This document shows, piece by piece, positions 18,743-28,870 of a stretch of DNA of 64,000 bases. The notes under the pieces were generated by a model. The model was given only the letters and a program-made list of their open reading frames with translations. It was not told where the DNA came from and did not search any database. The position numbers and the translations under genes were made by a program. This stretch comes from Parvicella tangerina (GTDB lineage: Bacteria; Bacteroidota; Bacteroidia; Flavobacteriales_D; Parvicellaceae): assembly GCF_907165195.1 (NCBI RefSeq), contig NZ_OU015584.1:2261291-2325290 (forward strand), in the 5' to 3' direction. How positions within the stretch are numbered: the stretch's first letter is position 1; each line of letters opens with the position of its first letter.

Positions 18743-20626
18743 ATGAAAAATTTAGTCCTCTTCCTTTCTTTCGTTCTATTCGGAATAAATACAATAGCTC
18801 AGCACACGCTAAAAGGAGTTGTTTATGATGACCAGAACCAGCCTGTTCCCTTTGCCAACGTAATGATTAAGTCAATAACAGATGATCAACTGATCAAAGG
18901 ACAAACTTCTGACCTCAATGGAGCGTTCCTATTTGAACGGATCTCAGAGAGTAAAGTCAAACTGGTAGTAAGCTCAGTAGAGTTTGAACCTTACGAGAAA
19001 ACAATTGATTTTAAGAAAGAATCAACGGTGGAAGTGGAAGTTCATCTCAAAGCAGGAGCTAAACTCGAAGAGGTAATGGTCATATCAAGAAAAGAAGTTC
19101 ATAAAGTTCAGTCCGTATCCGCTTATAAAATGAGTAGTGCAAATGTTGTAAGTGCGTCCTATGGTTATGCAGGCGGTTCAATCGGGAATTATAACCCCAA
19201 CTACAACACAGAAGCTTACGATCACATTGAAGAAAATGGATATAAATCTGTCACGAAAGAACCATTATCTACCTTGAGTATAGATGTAGATCGTGCTTCA
19301 TACAGCAATGTGAGAAGGTACATCAATGACGGGCAATTACCACCTAAAGATGCCGTGAGAGTTGAGGAGATGATCAATTATTTTTCTTACGATTACGAAA
19401 CTCCTTATGGAAATACTCCGCTAAAAGTAACGACTACCTATACAACTTGTCCGTGGAATACAAATCACAACCTTGTTCATATCGGCTTAAAGTCAAAAGA
19501 AATAGATATGGATGAAGCCCCAAGCAACAACCTAGTTTTCTTGTTAGATGTTTCAGGAAGTATGAACAACCCAGACAAGCTCCCTTTACTCAAAAAAGGA
19601 CTGGGGTTATTGGTGAATGAAATGCGTCCTGACGACAAAGTTTCTATCGTAGTATATGCGGGCGCTGCGGGAGTAGTTTTGGAGCCGACTACCGGAAAAA
19701 ACAAAGAAAAAATCTTGGAATCGCTAAACAATCTATCTGCAGGAGGTTCTACTGCAGGGGGTGCAGGAATAAAATTGGCATACAAACTCGCCAAAGAGAA
19801 CTTTATGAAAAATGGAAATAACCGAGTGATATTGGCAACAGACGGTGACTTCAATATTGGGGCATCAAGTGATGGCGAAATGGTAGAATTGATCGAATCG
19901 AAAAGAGATGACGGCATCTTTTTGACTGTATTAGGTTTTGGAACTGGAAATATTAAGGATTCGAAAATGGAAAAGTTAGCTGATCACGGAAATGGAAATT
20001 ACGCATACATTGATAATATTCTCGAAGCAAAGAAGACATTAGTCAATGAAATGGGAGGAACTTTAGTAACCGTTGCCAAAGATGTTAAATTCCAGTTAGA
20101 GTTTAATCCTACTCATGTGAAAGAATACAGACTGATTGGTTATGAGAATAGGCTACTTGAGGCTGAAGACTTTAATGATGATACAAAAGATGCAGGAGAA
20201 CTTGGTGCTGGACACTGTGTTACGGCTATTTATGAGATCATACCAGCAGGATCATCCGAAAGTCATACAGATATCGACCCTCTCAAATATCAAGAGGAGC
20301 ATGATTCTGAAAACGCACACACTGACGAACTCCTGACTGTTAAAGTGAGGTATAAACTCCCTGATGAGAAGAAATCCACCAAATTAGAACTACCTGTCAA
20401 GGCGAATCGAATAGATTTTAGTCAAACCAATGAAGATGTTAGGTTTTCAGCAGCGGTAGCGGCCTATGGCATGCTTCTGAGAGACTCTAAGCACAAGGGA
20501 GAGAGCACTTATGAGATGGTCATGAAGTTGGCTAGAGATGCCAAAGGAGAAGATCGAGACGGCTATAGAGCTGCGTTTGTTCAAATGGTAGACATGACTC
20601 AACTATTAGACAAAAGAGATTCGTAA
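18743..20626 (+). CDS. von Willebrand factor type A protein with carboxypeptidase-regulatory-like domain
   Basis: 627 residues from the ATG at 18743, which leaves a normal signal peptide ending IAQ. Domains in order: CarboxypepD_reg-like beta-sandwich (about 25-105), a linker, a vWF-like N-terminal region, a vWA domain with MIDAS motif LLDVSGSMN, and a C-terminal DUF3520-like part. This is the YfbK-like secreted vWA family; the role is unknown, likely metal-dependent protein binding at the cell surface. Confidence 0.88.
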   Translation: MKNLVLFLSFVLFGINTIAQHTLKGVVYDDQNQPVPFANVMIKSITDDQLIKGQTSDLNGAFLFERISESKVKLVVSSVEFEPYEKTIDFKKESTVEVEVHLKAGAKLEEVMVISRKEVHKVQSVSAYKMSSANVVSASYGYAGGSIGNYNPNYNTEAYDHIEENGYKSVTKEPLSTLSIDVDRASYSNVRRYINDGQLPPKDAVRVEEMINYFSYDYETPYGNTPLKVTTTYTTCPWNTNHNLVHIGLKSKEIDMDEAPSNNLVFLLDVSGSMNNPDKLPLLKKGLGLLVNEMRPDDKVSIVVYAGAAGVVLEPTTGKNKEKILESLNNLSAGGSTAGGAGIKLAYKLAKENFMKNGNNRVILATDGDFNIGASSDGEMVELIESKRDDGIFLTVLGFGTGNIKDSKMEKLADHGNGNYAYIDNILEAKKTLVNEMGGTLVTVAKDVKFQLEFNPTHVKEYRLIGYENRLLEAEDFNDDTKDAGELGAGHCVTAIYEIIPAGSSESHTDIDPLKYQEEHDSENAHTDELLTVKVRYKLPDEKKSTKLELPVKANRIDFSQTNEDVRFSAAVAAYGMLLRDSKHKGESTYEMVMKLARDAKGEDRDGYRAAFVQMVDMTQLLDKRDS

Positions 20627-20650
20627 CAGTCTCTTTTAAGTTGTTATTAA

Positions 20651-20683
20651 AAAAAGGCTCTTTCTTAACCAGAGAGCCTTTTT
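20651..20683. terminator. Bidirectional intrinsic terminator
   Basis: Perfect stem of AAAAAGGCTCT with AGAGCCTTTTT around a 10-11 nt loop, lying between the convergent vWA and NUDIX genes. T-runs on both strands let it serve both. Confidence 0.85.
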
Positions 20684-20686
20684 CTA

Positions 20687-21115
20687 TTATAACGCAATTT
20701 TTGTGAGCGCTTTTTTCAGAATTGCAGCATGGTCAAAAGCTAAATTCGGCAAGTTATTCAGGTTGAACCACTTTACTTCACTAGCATCATCCGCAGCCTT
20801 AGGATTAACATTTTCCATTCTTACTTCCGCATAAAAAGCAATGGTAACGACTCTTTTCCTCGGGTCTCTTTTTGGGTCACCAAATGCGTAGAGTTGATTT
20901 AATGAAGGAAGTCTTATTCCTGTCTCCTCCCACAGTTCCCTAATTGCCGCAGTCTCCAGATCCTCATCATGATCCACAAAGCCCCCAGGTATCGCCCAAT
21001 GATCTTTGAACGGATCATTCTTACGTTTTATTAGGAGTACAGACAAATCACAATCCAATGAGCTTCCAAAGACTACCACATCCACTGTCACGTCTATTCT
21101 GGGATAATCAGCCAT
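20687..21115 (-). CDS. NUDIX hydrolase
   Basis: 142 residues from the ATG at 21115. The Nudix box is complete: GGFVDHDEDLETAAIRELWE followed by ETGI. The N-terminus (VTVDVVVFG, LLIKRKNDPFKDHWAIPGG) resembles the ADP-ribose pyrophosphatase/NrtR-like group, but the winged helix of NrtR is absent. It probably hydrolyses an ADP-sugar or other nucleoside diphosphate. Confidence 0.88.
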   Translation of the reverse strand: MADYPRIDVTVDVVVFGSSLDCDLSVLLIKRKNDPFKDHWAIPGGFVDHDEDLETAAIRELWEETGIRLPSLNQLYAFGDPKRDPRKRVVTIAFYAEVRMENVNPKAADDASEVKWFNLNNLPNLAFDHAAILKKALTKIAL

Positions 21116-21223
21116 CACATTATTTTAAGTAAAAATACTACTCATTTCAATACAAGTACTCAAACAACCACAGACTTTGGTACATTTTTGGCTGATAACT
21201 TCATAACTCAAAATGACTTTACT

Positions 21224-21628
21224 ATGAAAAGTAACTTATTACACCAGTTATGCATCCCCTTTTTAGTGTTCTCAATAATGTTTTTTTCCTCCTGTGTAGA
21301 TTTATCGTTGAATTCAAACAACCTTACCACTGAAGAGGTGAATAATTTTCATGTTGTAAAGGCTGGACTACAGAACACCACAAAAACAGAATATTATGAG
21401 TATATCTGCTCAGAAGACACCAACCACTTGACTATAAGTGGCCCAGTAAACGATGGATTAGTTGGTTTTACCATAACAGATGATCAAGGAGATATCATCT
21501 TTAATCAAAAACTATCCGGTTTTACCGTGTTTGATGAAACCATCGTAGGCACCTCTGGTATCTGGACCATTAAACTGGATTATCAAAAGGCTGACGGCAG
21601 CATAGATCTCCAATTGAGCAGTTATTAA
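21224..21628 (+). CDS. Hypothetical lipoprotein
   Basis: 134 residues from the ATG at 21224, which gives a lipoprotein signal (MFFSSC). The mature part is a small beta-rich domain. The last host gene before tRNA-Asp. No function is recognised. Confidence 0.6.
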   Translation: MKSNLLHQLCIPFLVFSIMFFSSCVDLSLNSNNLTTEEVNNFHVVKAGLQNTTKTEYYEYICSEDTNHLTISGPVNDGLVGFTITDDQGDIIFNQKLSGFTVFDETIVGTSGIWTIKLDYQKADGSIDLQLSSY

Positions 21629-21690
21629 TCAGGTTAAACTTTTGATTTTTAATCTTTTTTATTTTTCCTTAAAAAAAGTAGCAATTATTC

Positions 21691-21720
21691 TTGCGCAATC
21701 AACTTAAGGATGTATATTTG
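21691..21720 (+). promoter_or_regulatory. tRNA-Asp promoter, textbook Bacteroidota type
   Basis: TTG at 21691-21693, exactly 19 nt, then TATATTTG at 21713-21720. Transcription would begin near 21727, about 75 nt before the tRNA; the leader holds a CTGGC/GCCAG hairpin. Confidence 0.85.
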
Positions 21721-21801
21721 CACTCGCTTTAACAAAGCAAGAAACAAATTACTTAAATCTGGCTGTTGCCAGAACTCGAAATAATTGGAGTCAGTAATTT
21801 T

Positions 21802-21875
21802 GGTCTGGTAGTTCAGTTGGTTAGAATACCTGCCTGTCACGCAGGGGGTCGCGGGTTCGAGTCCCGTCCAGACCG
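21802..21875 (+). tRNA. trnD: tRNA-Asp (GTC)
   Basis: A 74-nt cloverleaf: acceptor GGTCTGG pairs with CCAGACC, D loop AGTTGGTTA, anticodon arm CCTGC-CTGTCAC-GCAGG with anticodon GTC, variable GGGTC, T arm GCGGG-TTCGAGT-CCCGT, discriminator G as expected for Asp. CCA is not encoded. Its 3' end is the attachment site used by two islands; the functional gene is kept intact by the att copy of E1. Confidence 0.98.
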
Positions 21876-21877
21876 CT
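21862..21877 (+). repeat. attL of E1 (tRNA-Asp 3' end)
   Basis: TCCCGTCCAGACCGCT, made of the 3' half of the T arm, the acceptor strand and two flanking bases. The same 16 bp occur at 36531-36546, and 15 of them at 60940-60954. Confidence 0.92.
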
Positions 21878-21901
21878 CAGTACTAAGGTACAAAAAGCAC
21901 G

Positions 21902-21928
21902 AAAAGCCGTACTAGTTGCGGCTTTTTT
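21902..21928 (+). terminator. Terminator behind tRNA-Asp, supplied by E1
   Basis: Stem AAAAGCCG/CGGCTTTT with a 9-nt loop and a T tail, about 26 nt downstream of the tRNA. It lies inside E1, so the island supplies the tRNA's new terminator. Confidence 0.75.
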
Positions 21929-21956
21929 GTTTTCCACAATCACCACCAAAAAAAGC

Positions 21957-21977
21957 AAGGGGAACACATAGGGGAAC
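21957..21977 (+). repeat. E1 left arm-type repeat
   Basis: Contains GGGGAACACATAGGGGAAC preceded by AA, itself two GGGGAAC units. An identical copy in the same orientation is at 36393-36413. The likely binding site of the E1 integrase or excisionase. Confidence 0.75.
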
Positions 21978-22066
21978 TTTTAACTAGATGTTAAGAAGTA
22001 CACAAACTCAAAAATGGCTTTATACTTCTTTCTATGTATCTTAGTTCAGTTTAAAAAAATACAATT

Positions 22067-25000
22067 TTGAGTTTAACGGATGCACATAAAGGTTATGAAT
22101 TTCAAGACTTATTATGTTCTTATTTTATCCTAGATGAGGTATTGAAGGGGAACAATTGCCAATTTCAAATTGACACAAAATTATTTTCTGAAGATAGATT
22201 TGATGATTTAACAATTTTCAGTGGTAATGGTGTCTACCGAAAACAAATAAAATATAGCGACAATATCTCTGACAAAGAACTCTCCAAAAATGATTTGAGT
22301 TCTGACAATTATGGTTTAGCAATTGATGCTCTTTACAATTCATATAAATCTGAAACTTCAAACGAGTTGAGGGAATTAAGAATTTGTTTAGGGTGGAATA
22401 AACCGACTGATGAATTAACCAATATTCTTCAAAGAGAATCAACTTCACCTGAAAGCTTTAAAACACACAAAACTGAACTATATAAAATAAACGTTGATAA
22501 ATTATGGCCTGAAGAAACAGGTCCTATCGACAAATGGAAAAGGTTTAAGAAAGCATCATCCGAAATTGATAGAAACGAGTTTATTAAGTTTTGTAACCTC
22601 CTAATTATTGAGGTTAACTTACCAAAGTCTAGCATCGACATTTATAATCCAGGAGAGTTAGAATCAATTGTACTCGAGCAAATGGACCGCTTAGGAATTG
22701 GCATGTTTCCTAACGAACAATTATCTCCTGCTAGCAGTATTCTAGATTTGACCCACAAAATTAAATTACTAAGAGCCAACAATGGCAGCATAACTGAAGT
22801 TGAAATTTTAGACTATCTAAGAATTAATAGAGACTATGGTTCAATCAATCAAAAAATACCAGTAGACAAAGAGAAGAACATTATTCACGAGAGTCATACC
22901 AAGAGTATTATTAAGAGAATATTTGAGAATCGAAAATCAAAAATACTTGCTGAGCCTGGGGCTGGTAAATCTTGGTTCATTTCTAATATTGAAGAACAAT
23001 TAAACGAGCAGAAAATTCCAGTCATTAGGCATTTCTGCTATACGGATTTGGAAGATGAATTGCAAACTGAAAGAATCACCTTAAATCGCTTTTATGGAAA
23101 CTTAGTTTCGGAAATTCTTGAAGAATTTCCATTCTTGAAAAATGTAAAACAAAGGCTTTTTAGCAGCAATTTAGAAGAGTTAAATCTTTTGCTGAAGGAG
23201 GTTCCAATACCAACAATATTAATTATTGATGGTTTGGACCATATTGATAGAATATATGGGTTGTACGGTCATGGCATATCACCTGATGAGGTTAAAATTA
23301 TTGAAAAAATAAGTGAATTAGAATTAGGCGACAATGTATCAGTCGTTCTTTCTTCTCAACCTATCAGCAGTGTCAAGGCATTAGATGAATATAAAGACTT
23401 AAGTCTACCTGAATGGAAACAAAACGATGTTAAAGACTTAGCTAATCGTTTTGGACTCTCCGTGACCAACACAACTGAAGATATAGTTGATTTACTATTC
23501 AAAAAAAGTGAAGGGAACGCTCTTTATCTTACATACCTCATCAAGGAGGTTGCCAAAATGCCTCAAGTCAGTTCTGAAACAATTCAAAAATTACCCACAC
23601 ACTCTAATAACTTAAATGATTACTATGAATATCTCCTTTCAAAACTAAATGAAGATAAACAGGTTCCATATATTCTAGCAGGGTGCAGTTTTAGAGTGAC
23701 AACCAATGAATTAAAAGAAATCACTGGCATCGGTAACTATGTGATAGAGCAATTAGAGGATATTTCGAGTGTTATTAAAACGAATATATCAAGAGGTGGT
23801 CATTTAATTTATCATGAAAGTTTCAGGAGATTTTTGATAGAGAAGCTCAAGGAAAAAGATGTAGATGTATCCAAAACGATTTACACCCCTATTATTAATT
23901 GGTTCGAAAACAATGACTTCTTTAAATCTTCCAAAACCTTCAGGTTTTATTTGCCATTGTTATCATTGGCGGGTAGGTTCGATTTAATCATTAATAAAAT
24001 CACAATCACATTCATTACGGATAGCCTTTATTATGGTCACTCACTTCAAAGTATTCAAAAAAATTGCGACCTATTTTTAAAAGCTATTTTTAAAACTCAA
24101 GATTTCCCTAAATTAATTATCCATGGAGAATTAAGGAGAGTTCTTGAAAGCACTGAAAATGAGTACTACGAATCATTTATTTCCTATTTTGAAGCATTAG
24201 GGCATGTTCATGGATTTGATTCAGCTTGTGACTTCTTATCCTTTGAAGGCGTACCTACACTTGATGAATCTTTAGGTATCAGTGCTTGTTTTTTAATTGA
24301 GTCTAATGGAACTCCTGCGCCATGGCACCTTTACGATGAGTATTTCTCCAATTATGAATTTGAAGATTTTTCCTTAAATGACTGGAAATACTATGTGCTT
24401 TATTTATGTAATCTAAAGGAATTAGAAGATATAGGAAAAATCGTAGAATATCTTTTTGAAATTGGTTATTGGGAACTTATTAAGGAGATAAAAAATAGCG
24501 TACTTAAGACTAGTGATAAAGAATTTATAAAGCAGACTATTCCTTTTTTCGAAGAAAAAAAGCCAGCTCCAACAAAGATTCAAGAGAATCAAAGTTTGGT
24601 TTATACAACCGCTATAGAGCTTACTTCAAAACTGCTGGAACTAGAACATGTTTTTGAGAAGGAACAATTAGTATTTCAAAAGTTTGAATCTGAGATATCA
24701 AAGTTAATTCAATGTGATGACGACCAAACTATAAATGAAATAATTGGTTTATTAGAATACAATAATTGGTTCTACAACTGGGTAATATACTCTATTCGTC
24801 TAAAACAACTTTGCAAAAAAGAAAATGTTCAATCCTCTGAAATTGTCACCCTTTTTGAAATCCTAAATCTAGATACAGAACCTTTTAAAGGCACTCCTAG
24901 AACCATTGACTTATATCAATTACACGAAACTATTCTCAAGTCGATTGACCAAGGTTTAGAATTAATAGATGAACTACCACTTTGGGAAAAGGTCACAACA

Positions 25001-27733
25001 ATTCTACTAGAAGTTGCAGATTCAATTACGACAAGTCTTCAAAATGACCCTGGTGGGCCATTAACAGCTTCAAAATTACTGAGACTTCTTGACAAGCATA
25101 AAACGGAGAATAACTTAGAACTTTTCAGTAGAATTAATAAGACTATCATTAATGATAAGGAAAGCTATTATTTACATCATTACGTTTCAGAATTCTATTT
25201 TCAATTATCCAAATTTCAATCTTTAAGAAACGAAATCGAAAACTCTCAATCTTTCAGAACTGGAATTGAATTCATGATTGGCTACACGCATAGAAAAGAT
25301 TCAACAATTGAGGAATTATTGAATGGTGTAAATGGAGTTTTAAATGTCGATAGAGAAGCAGCGCATCAGTGGATACTAAAACTTAAACCTCTTGTCGATT
25401 CAGTTGTGAACCATACAGATGGTAAAGGCACAAAGCATTTCCCTGTAAGATGGTTTAAAGATTACTTGAGCATAGCTCCTAGCGAAGCTATTTTATACCT
25501 ACTGAACAACCTTAAGTACCCTAAAATTGACTGGAGATTAGAAGATAATTTAAGACTAGGAATCATCGCTAATGAAGAGAAACATCTTGTCAATTCATTT
25601 AATTCTAGAACAATTCCATTAGATGACGATGAGTCCTTTTTTAAATCACGTCTAAGAAGTTGTCAAGAATTAGAATCATTGGATAAAGATTCAGGACGTT
25701 CTTTACTAATATCGCTCTGCTTCTCGATTCAGAGAAAAACTGATTTAAGGCTTAGCCCTGAACTAATTGATGAGTTTAAAAAATGTTGTGAGAACTATCA
25801 AATTAATGTTCCAGATGAACTTAACTCGTTTTCAAATTATTCAAAGAAGAAAAACAGAGTCAAAACTGTTCATGATTATATCAAAGAAATAGCACCATCT
25901 CGTAAAGAATTATCCGAAATGAATTCTGATGAAATTTCAGAGTACTTCGAGAAATATAATGTTACAGAACGAGAAATATTATCATTAAAATACTACTTCG
26001 AATCAAAAGGTTCATTTGAAAATGATGACAAGAAAATCATAATTGCGTTACTACCGAAGAATAAACATTATGTAGAGGGTGAATCAAAAGAACTGCTTAC
26101 TGATTGGATATTCGAGAATAACTCGGAATACAGTACATTTTACTGGGTAGCTCGGTTTGTCGTTGACACTGGAGGTTGGTATGAAAGATTAATCAATCAG
26201 GATGCGTTTCAAAGAGCATGCAGTAATAATGAAGAACAATCAATAAATTTTCTATTTGAGCTATTATACAAGGAGTTTAATGGGAAATATTATACATTAA
26301 GAATAGCTTCTTCCAACTTACTAAAAGCCTTATCCAGGCTACAAAAATATAAATGCACTGCACTTGAAATGTGGCAAAACCTATTCGATTCTATTAATTA
26401 TAGGCTACCATCCGTAGAAGAAATTGATTGGACTGAAGAATTAGAGAACAGCCACAATTTAGATGAGGATGAAATACTCATATGCATTCTTCTGTCAAGA
26501 CTAAGAAGTCCAGCATTAAACAAACACCTTGTAGTCTATGAGGGAATTTACCAATTATTCAAATTTCAACCCGATAAATTAATTAAACCAATTAATTGGT
26601 TTTTTAGTAATTCGAAATTATTCTATGAAACAGACGTATATGTTATTCTTGAATTGATAAGGTATTTTAAGGAAATTGAAGAGGCTTACCCCCAACATTT
26701 TAAAAAATCAATTGAAAAGCTATATCCGAAGCGTCATTTTCTAATTGATTTTATTATCGAAGAACTTTTTCCAAACCTAAAGGGTTATCGTATTCTTTTT
26801 GAAGAATCTAATTTTCACACGGTTGATAATGAAATGTATGAGAGCTACTTAGAATTAAATATTAGACATAGACTTTTAGAAGACATAGGCTACAATCTCA
26901 GAGGAGTATTTGGAAAATATTACAAATCTGTAGGTAAACTTTGTAATGATGATTATAAAATAATGTATAATCGCTCCAAAGATATCCTAGCACCTGCAAT
27001 CTGTGGTCCAGACCATCTATTATCATTAATTAACAAGCAATTTTATAATAGTTATTTTGACGGTGATTACATACATCCCAATCAATTATTTATAAGTATT
27101 CGAGTTAGATTAGAACTATTACTTTCACAAGAGAAATCATTAATCTCAAGACCTAATTTTCAATTTCCTAAAGATGAACTAGGCTTTAAGAAGAAAAAAG
27201 AAATACAATATGCTTCTGAGGATTGGGTAAGAATTGGAAGTTATGAAGAGCAGTTAATTCTAGGCTACAAAAGGGAAGACTTTGAAAAACATATTAGATA
27301 TGCTGGTTTAACATTTGAAGACTCGAAAGAAAATGATTTTCCATTCTCATCTTATAGAATAAATCCTGAACATTTATGGAGTCCCGAGAAATGTGACTAT
27401 GAAATTGAAAGTAATATTGTTTGTTCCTTCATCCAAACTCATGATACCCTTGAAAATTATAGACTATTATGGCTTAACCCTGTTTTAGTTAGAATGTTAG
27501 GGCTTTCTGGATGTAAAAAGTTCGAACACCTGCAAGCTGTGAACGAAGATGGGGAGGTTATATTAAAGTACAATGCATGGAAGAGCAACCCTATTGGAAC
27601 AGGGTATAGTAATGGACCAGAAGATGAATTGCCGACACTAAAAGGAGCAGAGTTATTAATAAGAAAAGATTACTTTGATAAACTATGCAGTTTCTTTGAC
27701 TCTAAGCCACTATTTAGTCAGCTAGTAATATAA
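22067..27733 (+). CDS. Large STAND NTPase with N-terminal Cap4-like nuclease (Avs-like)
   Basis: 1888 residues, the first gene of E1. The N-terminus (GYEFQDLLCSYFILDEV, RFDDLTIF with Asp46/47, and Gln60-Ile-Lys62) has the D...QxK pattern of Cap4/DUF4297 PD-(D/E)XK nucleases. A STAND NTPase follows: Walker A AEPGAGKS (295-302), Walker B ILIIDGLDHID (Asp388), then a winged-helix-like region. The remaining 1200 residues are helical-repeat-like, as in sensor regions. This order and size match antiviral STAND (Avs) proteins, in which phage protein binding to the C-terminus triggers the effector. Only a TTG start is available; a stop lies five codons upstream. An HNH gene follows 5 bp later. Family membership is inferred; the recognised target is unknown. 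Confidence 0.75.
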   Translation: MSLTDAHKGYEFQDLLCSYFILDEVLKGNNCQFQIDTKLFSEDRFDDLTIFSGNGVYRKQIKYSDNISDKELSKNDLSSDNYGLAIDALYNSYKSETSNELRELRICLGWNKPTDELTNILQRESTSPESFKTHKTELYKINVDKLWPEETGPIDKWKRFKKASSEIDRNEFIKFCNLLIIEVNLPKSSIDIYNPGELESIVLEQMDRLGIGMFPNEQLSPASSILDLTHKIKLLRANNGSITEVEILDYLRINRDYGSINQKIPVDKEKNIIHESHTKSIIKRIFENRKSKILAEPGAGKSWFISNIEEQLNEQKIPVIRHFCYTDLEDELQTERITLNRFYGNLVSEILEEFPFLKNVKQRLFSSNLEELNLLLKEVPIPTILIIDGLDHIDRIYGLYGHGISPDEVKIIEKISELELGDNVSVVLSSQPISSVKALDEYKDLSLPEWKQNDVKDLANRFGLSVTNTTEDIVDLLFKKSEGNALYLTYLIKEVAKMPQVSSETIQKLPTHSNNLNDYYEYLLSKLNEDKQVPYILAGCSFRVTTNELKEITGIGNYVIEQLEDISSVIKTNISRGGHLIYHESFRRFLIEKLKEKDVDVSKTIYTPIINWFENNDFFKSSKTFRFYLPLLSLAGRFDLIINKITITFITDSLYYGHSLQSIQKNCDLFLKAIFKTQDFPKLIIHGELRRVLESTENEYYESFISYFEALGHVHGFDSACDFLSFEGVPTLDESLGISACFLIESNGTPAPWHLYDEYFSNYEFEDFSLNDWKYYVLYLCNLKELEDIGKIVEYLFEIGYWELIKEIKNSVLKTSDKEFIKQTIPFFEEKKPAPTKIQENQSLVYTTAIELTSKLLELEHVFEKEQLVFQKFESEISKLIQCDDDQTINEIIGLLEYNNWFYNWVIYSIRLKQLCKKENVQSSEIVTLFEILNLDTEPFKGTPRTIDLYQLHETILKSIDQGLELIDELPLWEKVTTILLEVADSITTSLQNDPGGPLTASKLLRLLDKHKTENNLELFSRINKTIINDKESYYLHHYVSEFYFQLSKFQSLRNEIENSQSFRTGIEFMIGYTHRKDSTIEELLNGVNGVLNVDREAAHQWILKLKPLVDSVVNHTDGKGTKHFPVRWFKDYLSIAPSEAILYLLNNLKYPKIDWRLEDNLRLGIIANEEKHLVNSFNSRTIPLDDDESFFKSRLRSCQELESLDKDSGRSLLISLCFSIQRKTDLRLSPELIDEFKKCCENYQINVPDELNSFSNYSKKKNRVKTVHDYIKEIAPSRKELSEMNSDEISEYFEKYNVTEREILSLKYYFESKGSFENDDKKIIIALLPKNKHYVEGESKELLTDWIFENNSEYSTFYWVARFVVDTGGWYERLINQDAFQRACSNNEEQSINFLFELLYKEFNGKYYTLRIASSNLLKALSRLQKYKCTALEMWQNLFDSINYRLPSVEEIDWTEELENSHNLDEDEILICILLSRLRSPALNKHLVVYEGIYQLFKFQPDKLIKPINWFFSNSKLFYETDVYVILELIRYFKEIEEAYPQHFKKSIEKLYPKRHFLIDFIIEELFPNLKGYRILFEESNFHTVDNEMYESYLELNIRHRLLEDIGYNLRGVFGKYYKSVGKLCNDDYKIMYNRSKDILAPAICGPDHLLSLINKQFYNSYFDGDYIHPNQLFISIRVRLELLLSQEKSLISRPNFQFPKDELGFKKKKEIQYASEDWVRIGSYEEQLILGYKREDFEKHIRYAGLTFEDSKENDFPFSSYRINPEHLWSPEKCDYEIESNIVCSFIQTHDTLENYRLLWLNPVLVRMLGLSGCKKFEHLQAVNEDGEVILKYNAWKSNPIGTGYSNGPEDELPTLKGAELLIRKDYFDKLCSFFDSKPLFSQLVI

Positions 27734-27738
27734 TTGTT

Positions 27739-28575
27739 ATGGCCCAGAACTCTATAAAGAGAAAAACAAAACAAAAGCTTGAAGAAAAGCAACCGTACTG
27801 CATCGTTTGCTTGGAGGCAAAAGAGGCAAAATCTATTGAGCACATAGTGTCCGAATCTTTTGGAAATAAAACATATCTATTAGAAAAGGGCGCATTATGT
27901 GATGAATGTAATAACCTATTCTCAAAATTTGAAGAAACTGCTTTGAGTAGAACTGTGCTTGCCATGGAACGGGCTCGATTAGGAATGGCTTCCAAGAAAG
28001 GTAAAACGGCAAAGGGAACGTTCGGAAAACTAAAAGTTGAGGGGAATGATGAATTCAAAAAAAACTTTATTACAGCCTATGGATTAAAGAACGAGGATAT
28101 CGTTGATTTTAATCCTGAAACTGGAGAGTTTAAACTTCATATACCTTCATTTGAAAAAAGTGCTGTCGCAACAGGGAAATTACTTTTAAAAACGGGAATT
28201 GAATCAATTTACCAATCGAGAAGAACAATTTATAATGAGTGCGACTTTACTGATTTACGAGAGCACTTACTTGGAATTAATAATACAGATTGGCCCTTTA
28301 TTACAACTTCTTTAGAGCTCGACCATTTTTCTTGGGTTCCTTTCGGTAGAGAATTACCACCACTAATTAAAAAACAAATAAGACTTTGGTATAGTAATAC
28401 GAGTGATGGTATTTTATTTAAGTTTAAGTATGGTGCAATTCCTATGATTATCAACCTAACTAATAGAGATTTGGAATGGGTTGCGGATTATACCTATGAA
28501 CAGAATGATAAGAGGGTTTCTATCTATCCAGAACATTTCAGAAAGAAAGTAGATAAACTTCTTAGTGATGATTAG
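27739..28575 (+). CDS. HNH endonuclease-like protein
   Basis: 278 residues. An N-terminal zinc-HNH motif: Cys21-x2-Cys24, Glu34-His35-Ile36, Cys54-x2-Cys57-Asn58, the HNH-5-like arrangement. The remaining 200 residues are unassigned, with aromatic-rich beta segments. It begins 5 bp after the STAND gene and must be co-expressed with it; it converges with an XRE gene with 4 bp overlap. It may be a second effector, a partner or a regulator of the STAND protein, or an unrelated nuclease carried along. Confidence 0.75.
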   Translation: MAQNSIKRKTKQKLEEKQPYCIVCLEAKEAKSIEHIVSESFGNKTYLLEKGALCDECNNLFSKFEETALSRTVLAMERARLGMASKKGKTAKGTFGKLKVEGNDEFKKNFITAYGLKNEDIVDFNPETGEFKLHIPSFEKSAVATGKLLLKTGIESIYQSRRTIYNECDFTDLREHLLGINNTDWPFITTSLELDHFSWVPFGRELPPLIKKQIRLWYSNTSDGILFKFKYGAIPMIINLTNRDLEWVADYTYEQNDKRVSIYPEHFRKKVDKLLSDD

Positions 28576-28847
28576 CGCATGCCTAAAATATTCAATCCTT
28601 CATTTAATATTCTTTTTAGTTCATTTGCTTCTCCTTGAGATATTATCCCTCCTTTAGTTGGCTCGAACATCTCTCGTATATCGACATCTAGAGCTTCAGC
28701 CATCGATAATAATAATGGAATGGTCGGATAATTCTTCTCTGTACTGATATTTGAAATTGTCGTCATAGAAACACCAACCTTATTGGCAAGGTCCTCTCTG
28801 GACACCCCCTTTTCTTTCATTATGTCTTTTAATCTCAGTATTGCCAT
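28572..28847 (-). CDS. XRE-family HTH regulator
   Basis: 91 residues with a Cro/CI-type helix-turn-helix (LKDIMKEKGVSREDLANKVG, then VSMTTISNIS) and a short C-terminus. It is divergent from the 103-residue gene, with repeated AAGTA/TACTT half-sites between them, so it probably represses both directions. It may control E1 maintenance genes or the defence operon. Confidence 0.85.
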   Translation of the reverse strand: MAILRLKDIMKEKGVSREDLANKVGVSMTTISNISTEKNYPTIPLLLSMAEALDVDIREMFEPTKGGIISQGEANELKRILNEGLNILGMR

Positions 28848-28870
28848 AGTTGAATATTTTGTCCAAAAAT

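Noticed and set aside
22067-27733. Assignment to a numbered Avs type
   Set aside because: Architecture fits, but the C-terminal sensor cannot be classified by eye; a profile search would be needed.
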